Positions 59,210 through 64,000 of a DNA stretch of 64,000 bases are shown piece by piece. Source of the DNA: Streptomyces dangxiongensis (GTDB lineage Bacteria > Actinomycetota > Actinomycetes > Streptomycetales > Streptomycetaceae); NCBI RefSeq assembly GCF_003675325.1, contig NZ_CP033073.1, positions 2,170,001-2,234,000 of the forward strand, given 5' to 3'. Position 1 is the stretch's first letter; every line of letters begins with the position of its first letter. Position numbers and translations under genes: made by a program. Below the pieces are notes generated by a model, which searched no databases, was not told the DNA's origin, and saw only the letters and a list, made by a program, of their open reading frames with translations.

Positions 59210-61023
59210 GCGTCGAAGTTCTTCTGGAACTCCCAGTTCGCGTAGCGGTCCCAGTTCACCGACCACGTCATCAGACCGCGCAGCGCGGGCCAGGTCCCGT
59301 GGGGCGCGTACGAGCCGCAGTTCGTCTTCTTCGTGAGGCAGTCCAGGGCCTTGGTGACCTCGGACGGGGAGACGTGGCCGTTGCCCGCGTTCGTCGACGC
59401 CGGCATGCCGATGGCGACCTGGTCGGGGCGCAGCGGCGGGAAGACGTTGTTCGCGTCGCCGGCGACCGGGAAGCCGGTGAGGAGCATGTCGGTCATGGCG
59501 ATGTGGAAGTCGGCGCCGCCCATGGAGTGGTACTGGTTGTCGAGGCCCATGATGGGGCCCGAGTTGTAGTCCTGGACGTGGAGCAGGGTCAGGTCGTCGC
59601 GCAGGGCGTGGATCACCGGGAGGTAGGCGCCGCAGCGCGGGTCCTGGCCGCCCCACTTGCCGGCGCCGTAGAACTGGTAGCCGTTCTGCACGAAGAAGGT
59701 CTCCGGGGCCATGGTCAGGACGAACTTGGCGCCGTACTTGGCCTTCAGGGTCTTCAGCGCCGAGATCAGGTTGACGATCACGGGGGTGGTCGGGTTCCTG
59801 AAGTCGGTGTCGCCGGCGTTCAGGGACAGCGAGTGGCCCTCGAAGTCGACGTCGAGTCCGTCGAGGCCGTAGGTGTCGATGATCTTCGAGACGGAGGAGA
59901 CGAAGGCGTCGCGGGCGGCCGTCGTGGTCAGCGTGACCTGGCCGTTCTGGCCGCCGATCGAGATCAGCACCTTCTTGCCGGCCGCCTGCTTGGCCTTGAC
60001 CGCGGCCTTGAAGTCGGCGTCGCTCTCCACGTTCGGGCATTCGGTGACCGGGCAGCGGTTGAAGCGGATGTCGCCCGAGGTGGCCGAGGTGGGCTCGCCG
60101 AAGGCCAGGTCGATGATGTCCCAGCCGTCGGGGACGTCCGCGAGGCGGGTGTAGCCGGCGCCGTTGGCGAAGCTGGCGTGGAGGTAGCCGACGAGGGCGT
60201 GGGCGGGCAGGTCGGCCGGGCCGCCGCCGGTGCCCGCGCCGGTCGTGGCGGTCACTGCCGCGGACTTCGCGGACTCACCGGCGTCGTTGACCGCGGCGAC
60301 CTGGAAGCCGTACGCCGTCGAGGCCGCGAGGCCGGAGACGGTCGCCGACGTGCCGGTCACGGTCTGGACCCGGGCGCCGTCGCGGTAGACGGCGTAGCCG
60401 GTGGCGCCGGTCGCCGCCGACCAGGACAGGCCGATGGAGGACGAGGTCACGGTGGTGGTCCGCAGGCCGGTGGGTGCGGTGGGCGGCTGCCCGGTGCCGC
60501 TGCCGCCGGGGCCGACGAGGGTGATGTCGTCGGCGTTGTAGGCGCCGGTGCCGTACCAGCCGTGCGTGTTGATCGTGACCTTGGTGGTGCTGGGTCCCGT
60601 GCGGAAGGTGGTGCTCAGCTTCTGCCAGTCGGGGGCGGACTGGGTCCAGGTGGAGACGTCGGTGGTGCCGGTGCCGGTCGCGCCGAGGTAGACGTAGGAG
60701 CCGCGGACGTAACCGGACAGGGTGTACTGCGCGTCGGGCCGGACGGTCACCGTCTGGCTGCACTGGGCGTTGTCGCCGCCCGCGGGGGTCGCCTGGAGGG
60801 CGGCCTTCCCGCTGTGCACGGGCGAGTCGACGGTCGTGCCGGCCGTGCAGGTCCAGTTGGTGAGGCCGGACTCGAAGCCGCCGTTGACGGCTGTGTCCAC
60901 GTCGGCCACGTCGGCCACGTCGGCCGCGTCGGCGGCCGACGAGAGCGCGGTGATACCGGGCACGGCCAGCAGTGCGGCCGTGAGCACGGTGAGGACGGAG
61001 CCGGGACGTCTGGGGCGATCCAC
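59197..61023 (-). CDS. Secreted GH18 chitinase with N-terminal carbohydrate-binding module and FnIII domain, 608 aa
   Basis: Endo-chitinase. GTG 61023 has GGAGG 5 bases upstream. Signal peptide to about residue 34, then a beta-sandwich module (about 45-165, starting AVNGGFESGLTNWTCTAG), one FnIII domain (about 185-275, GLSWSAATGATGYAVYRDG) and a GH18 barrel (about 285-608) with the D-x-x-D-x-D-x-E motif LDGLDVDFEG, Asp388/391/393 and Glu395. The DasR-type site at 61070 lies 47 bases upstream. Degradation of chitin feeds the N-acetylglucosamine signal known to control this class of gene. Confidence 0.93.
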   Translation of the reverse strand: MDRPRRPGSVLTVLTAALLAVPGITALSSAADAADVADVADVDTAVNGGFESGLTNWTCTAGTTVDSPVHSGKAALQATPAGGDNAQCSQTVTVRPDAQYTLSGYVRGSYVYLGATGTGTTDVSTWTQSAPDWQKLSTTFRTGPSTTKVTINTHGWYGTGAYNADDITLVGPGGSGTGQPPTAPTGLRTTTVTSSSIGLSWSAATGATGYAVYRDGARVQTVTGTSATVSGLAASTAYGFQVAAVNDAGESAKSAAVTATTGAGTGGGPADLPAHALVGYLHASFANGAGYTRLADVPDGWDIIDLAFGEPTSATSGDIRFNRCPVTECPNVESDADFKAAVKAKQAAGKKVLISIGGQNGQVTLTTTAARDAFVSSVSKIIDTYGLDGLDVDFEGHSLSLNAGDTDFRNPTTPVIVNLISALKTLKAKYGAKFVLTMAPETFFVQNGYQFYGAGKWGGQDPRCGAYLPVIHALRDDLTLLHVQDYNSGPIMGLDNQYHSMGGADFHIAMTDMLLTGFPVAGDANNVFPPLRPDQVAIGMPASTNAGNGHVSPSEVTKALDCLTKKTNCGSYAPHGTWPALRGLMTWSVNWDRYANWEFQKNFDAYFG

Positions 61024-61069
61024 AAGGGCCTCCGAATTAAGGGGAGTTGGCGGGCGGAGCGCACACAAT

Positions 61070-61083
61070 TTGGTCCAGACCAA
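61070..61083. promoter_or_regulatory. DasR-type operator (dre) upstream of the chitinase
   Basis: TTGGTCCAGACCAA matches the DasR consensus core TGGTCTAGACCA except for one central base. DasR is the GntR-family regulator of chitin and GlcNAc genes in Streptomyces. Position 47 bases before the start codon is right for promoter control. Confidence 0.8.
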
Positions 61084-61107
61084 TCCCGTTGTCAAGGTGT
61101 CCGGGCG

Positions 61108-61566
61108 TCACCCGTCCGCGTTCCTCTCCCTGGCCGGCCCCACCACCGCCTCGTGCATCGCCAGTTCCAGCAGTGCCGGGTCGGTCAGCGTGCCCGAGCC
61201 GTCCGGCGGCACCAGCCAGCGCACTCCCCGGCTCGCCCGGCCCGGATACGGCACGACGATCCAGGTGCCTGCCCCGGCGGTACGGATGCCGGTGCCCAGC
61301 CAGCGGGCCGCGGTGCCCGGCGGCACGAGGAACCCGACCCGGCTGTCGCCGAAGTCGGCGAGCACCGGGCCGGGCTGGTCGAGCATGCGGCTGAGCACGT
61401 CGAGGGTCGGGTAGCCGAGGTCGCCCGGCAGGATGAGGACGTCCCACCCCTTGCCCGCGGGCAGCAGGGTGACCCCGAGGGGGTTGCGTTCCCACTCCCA
61501 GCGGCAGGCCCCGGGGTCCGGTGCCACGGATGCGAGCCATTCGACCGCCGTCTTCGGCCCAGTCAT
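61108..61566 (-). CDS. Conserved hypothetical protein, 152 aa
   Basis: ATG 61566 with GGGAGG upstream. Starts MTGPKTAVEWLASVAPDP; middle GWDVLILPGDLGYPTLDV and GTGIRTAGAGTWIVVPYP; ends DPALLELAMHEAVVGPARER. I see no catalytic motif, signal peptide or membrane helix. The alternating pattern has some look of the N-terminal fold of prim-pol-like proteins, too weak to name. Lies between the chitinase and the FAD oxidoreductase on the same strand, 84 bases from the chitinase start. Function unknown. Confidence 0.7.
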   Translation of the reverse strand: MTGPKTAVEWLASVAPDPGACRWEWERNPLGVTLLPAGKGWDVLILPGDLGYPTLDVLSRMLDQPGPVLADFGDSRVGFLVPPGTAARWLGTGIRTAGAGTWIVVPYPGRASRGVRWLVPPDGSGTLTDPALLELAMHEAVVGPARERNADG

Positions 61567-61706
61567 CGAAGAACCTCCCTCTCTCGTCCGACGCGGTCGC
61601 GTCACGGGGAGAGAGGGAGGTCCGGCCGGAGCATTACGCGGGTTTCCCGCCCTTCGTCGCGCGGTCCGGGCCGCCGCTGGCCGTCGGAGCGCGGTCCGGG
61701 CCTCGG

Positions 61707-63137
61707 CTAGCTGTCGAAGCCCAGGCCGAGCCGGTCCATCGTCCGCAGCCACAGGTTCCGCCGGCCACCGTGGGCGTCCGCGCGGGCCAGGGACCACTTG
61801 GTGAGGGCGATCCCGGTCCAGGCGAAGGGTTCCGGCGGGAACGGCAGCGGCTTCTTGCGGACCATCTCCAGCTCGGTCCGCTCGGTGCGCTCTCCGTCCA
61901 GCAGGTCCAGCATGACGTCCGCGCCGAAGCGGGTCGCGCCGACGCCGAGGCCCGTGTAACCGGCCGCGTAGGCCACGCGGCCCTGGTGGGCGGTGCCGAA
62001 GAACGCCGAGAAGCGGGAGCAGGTGTCGATCGCGCCGCCCCAGGCGTGGGTGAAGCGGACGCCCTCCAACTGCGGGAAGCAGGTGAAGAAGTGGCCGGCG
62101 AGCTTGGCGTACGTCTCGGGCCGGTCGTCGTACTCGGCGCGGACCCGGCCGCCGTACGGGTAGATCGCGTCGTAGCCGCCCCACAGGACGCGGTTGTCGG
62201 CGGAGAGCCGGAAGTAGTGGAACTGGTTGGCGCTGTCCCCGAGCCCCTGCCGGTTCTTCCAGCCGATCTCCGCAAGCTGGGCGGGTTCGAGCGGTTCGGT
62301 CATCAGCGCGTAGTCGTAGACCGGGACGGTGTACGACCGCACGCGCCGCAGCAGGCTCGGGAAGATGTTCGTGCCGAGCGCCACCCTGCGGGCGCGCACC
62401 GCGCCGTAGGGGGTGCGTACGGCCATGCCGCCGCCGTACTGCTTCAAGGTCAGCGCGGGCGTGTGCTCGTAGACCCGGACCCCGAGCCTGACGCATGCCT
62501 GCTTCAGGCCCCACGCCAGTTTCGCCGGGTGCAGCATGGCCACGCCCCTGCGGTCCCACAGGCCGGCCTCGAAGGTCGGCGAGTTCACCTGCTCGCGCAC
62601 CGCGTCGGCGTCCAGGAACTCGATGTCGTCGGCGAGCCCCTTCTCCTCCAGCTCCCGGTGCCAGTCGCGCAGTTCCCAGGCCTGGTAGGTCTCGGTGGCG
62701 ACGTCGATCTCGCCGGTGCGTTCGAAGTCGCAGTCGATGCCGTGCCGGGCGACGGCGGCCTCGATCTCGTCGAGGTTGCGCCGGCCCAGCTCCTGGAGCC
62801 GGTGGATCTCGCCGGGCCAGCGGGCGAGGCCGTTGGGCAGGCCGTGGGTGAGGGAGGCGGCGCAGAAGCCGCCGTTGCGGCCGGAGGCGGCCCAGCCCAC
62901 CTCGCGGCCTTCCAGCAGCACCACATCGCGCTGCGGGTCGCGCTCCTTGGCGTTGAGCGCGGTCCACAGCCCGCTGTAGCCGCCGCCGACGACCAGCAGG
63001 TCACAGGTCTCGGTGCCGGTGAGAGCGGGCTCGGCGGGCGGCTTGCCGGGGTCCTCCAGCCAGTACGGCACCGGCCGTGCCTCGGAGAGCGAGGCGGTCC
63101 AGTTGTCTCTGCCACGGCTCATGGCGCTCGGGGCCAT
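61707..63137 (-). CDS. FAD-dependent oxidoreductase, gamma-glutamylputrescine oxidase-like, 476 aa
   Basis: DAO-family flavoenzyme: DLLVVGGGYSGLWTALNAKE dinucleotide-binding motif near residue 47, WAASGRNGGFCAAS, and a C-terminal GYTGLGVGATRFGADV. The closest picture is PuuB, which oxidises gamma-glutamylputrescine to an aminobutyraldehyde. ATG 63137 with GGGAG 8 bases upstream. The adjacent genes encode polyamine ABC permeases, so a polyamine role fits; other amine substrates remain possible. Confidence 0.85.
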   Translation of the reverse strand: MAPSAMSRGRDNWTASLSEARPVPYWLEDPGKPPAEPALTGTETCDLLVVGGGYSGLWTALNAKERDPQRDVVLLEGREVGWAASGRNGGFCAASLTHGLPNGLARWPGEIHRLQELGRRNLDEIEAAVARHGIDCDFERTGEIDVATETYQAWELRDWHRELEEKGLADDIEFLDADAVREQVNSPTFEAGLWDRRGVAMLHPAKLAWGLKQACVRLGVRVYEHTPALTLKQYGGGMAVRTPYGAVRARRVALGTNIFPSLLRRVRSYTVPVYDYALMTEPLEPAQLAEIGWKNRQGLGDSANQFHYFRLSADNRVLWGGYDAIYPYGGRVRAEYDDRPETYAKLAGHFFTCFPQLEGVRFTHAWGGAIDTCSRFSAFFGTAHQGRVAYAAGYTGLGVGATRFGADVMLDLLDGERTERTELEMVRKKPLPFPPEPFAWTGIALTKWSLARADAHGGRRNLWLRTMDRLGLGFDS

Positions 63138-63159
63138 GATTTCAACTCCCTACAGGGGC

Positions 63160-63960
63160 TTATGCCTTGTGCTTGTTGCGGCGATTGCTGATGACCATCG
63201 ACGTCAGCACGAACACCACGGCGACCAGGAACATGGCCGTACCGATGACGTTGATCTGCACGGGTGTTCCGCGCTGCGCCGACCCCCACACGAACATGGG
63301 GAAGGTGACGGTCGAACCGGCGTTGAAGTTGGTGATGATGAAATCGTCGAAGGAGAGCGCGAAGGAGAGCAGCGCGCCCGCGGCGATCCCGGGTGCCGCG
63401 ATGGGCAGGGTGACCCGCACGAAGGTCTGCACGGGACCGGCGTACAGATCCCGGGCGGCCTCCTCCAGACGCGGGTCCATCGACATCACGCGCGCTTTGA
63501 CGGCGGTGACGACGAAGCTCAGGCAGAACATGATGTGCGCGATGAGGATCGTCCAGAAGCCCAACTGGGCGCCCATGTTGAGGAACAGGGTGAGCAGTGA
63601 GGCGGCCATGACGACCTCGGGCATCGCCATCGGCAGGAAGATCAGCGAGTTGACGGCGCCGCGGGCGCGGAAGCGGTAGCGGACCAGCGCGAAGGAGATC
63701 ATCGTGCCGAGGACGGTGGCGCCGATCGTCGCCCACACGGCGATCTGGAGGCTGAGGGACAGCGAGCCGCACATGCCGGCGACCCCGCACGGGTCCTGCC
63801 AGGCGTCCGTGGAGAACTGCTGCCACTCGTAGTTGAAGCGTCCCTTGGGCCGGTTGAAGGAGAACACCGTGACGACGACGTTCGGCAGCAGCAGATAGGC
63901 GAGCGTCAGCAGTCCCGCGATGACGACGAGACGGCGCTTGAGCCAGTTGACGAGGAACAT
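63160..63960 (-). CDS. Polyamine ABC transporter permease (PotC-like), 266 aa
   Basis: Inner-membrane subunit of a spermidine/putrescine importer. Begins MFLVNWLKRRLVVIAGLLTL; six membrane helices. EAA-loop LEEAARDLYAGPVQTFVRVT and LSFALSFDDFIITNFNAGS are typical of PotC. The ATG at 63960 directly abuts the stop of the upstream permease gene (TAG at 63961-63963), and the FAD oxidase follows 22 bases downstream, suggesting one operon. Confidence 0.93.
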   Translation of the reverse strand: MFLVNWLKRRLVVIAGLLTLAYLLLPNVVVTVFSFNRPKGRFNYEWQQFSTDAWQDPCGVAGMCGSLSLSLQIAVWATIGATVLGTMISFALVRYRFRARGAVNSLIFLPMAMPEVVMAASLLTLFLNMGAQLGFWTILIAHIMFCLSFVVTAVKARVMSMDPRLEEAARDLYAGPVQTFVRVTLPIAAPGIAAGALLSFALSFDDFIITNFNAGSTVTFPMFVWGSAQRGTPVQINVIGTAMFLVAVVFVLTSMVISNRRNKHKA

Positions 63961-64000
63961 CTAGACCAGGTCCTCCGTCCCCGACCGGCGGATGTAGAGC
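63961..64000 (-). CDS. Polyamine ABC transporter permease (PotB-like), last residues only
   Basis: Minus-strand frame ending with TAG at 63961-63963 and reading LYIRRSGTEDLV just before it, the expected C-terminus of a PotB-type permease paired with PotC. The rest lies beyond the window. Confidence 0.6.
   Translation of the reverse strand, partial: LYIRRSGTEDLV

Overview
This window is chromosomal DNA of an actinomycete, almost certainly a Streptomyces. It has very high GC, many GTG starts, long Pro/Ala/Gly-rich proteins, secreted chitinase and xyloglucanases, and conserved neighbours (nusA-ylxR-infB-rbfA-truB, dxr-rseP-ispG) in the order I recall for Streptomyces. No rRNA or tRNA gene, insertion sequence, phage or CRISPR array was seen.

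Layout. 1-4516: edge of a type VII (ESX) secretion locus, with the tail of an EccE-like protein and a very long proline-rich EspI/MinD-like ATPase. 4603-13004: ribF, a small unknown gene, a HelR/HelD-type RNA polymerase recycling ATPase broken by an amber stop, and a large trypsin-like/STAND protein with lost catalytic residues. 13450-20526: the conserved translation/transcription block (minus strand) rimP-nusA-ylxR-infB-DUF503-rbfA-truB. 20732-26587: lipoprotein, ferritin-like protein, degenerate kinase, three GNAT acetyltransferases and proS. 26687-30583: MEP isoprenoid genes ispG and dxr around the site-2 protease rseP. 30759-33151: lamin-tail protein and a long acyl-CoA dehydrogenase.

33466-50886 is the most interesting part and looks like a complete xyloglucan utilisation locus. 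It has a LacI regulator, GH31 alpha-xylosidase, secreted GH12 and GH74 endo-xyloglucanases, cytoplasmic GH95 alpha-fucosidase, GH42 beta-galactosidase and GH3 beta-glucosidase, and a sugar ABC importer (binding lipoprotein and two permeases, no ATPase). Four copies of one palindrome, core GAAGCGCTTC, lie before lacI and between the divergent importer operon and GH3, which ties the locus to one regulator.

51033-64000: putrescine/GABA catabolism (aldehyde dehydrogenase, PucR regulator, gabT, a PuuB-like FAD oxidase and polyamine permeases), interleaved with an orphan VirD4/FtsK-like membrane ATPase, a PAP2 phosphatase and a GH18 chitinase with a DasR-type operator.

Quality note. Five otherwise normal genes (espI-like, ribF, GH31, GH74, PucR) carry single-base indels, mostly one extra base in G/C runs. 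Repeated in unrelated genes, this points to sequencing error more than to real pseudogenes. The helR-like amber stop is of another kind: it lies in a perfect 14-bp inverted repeat.
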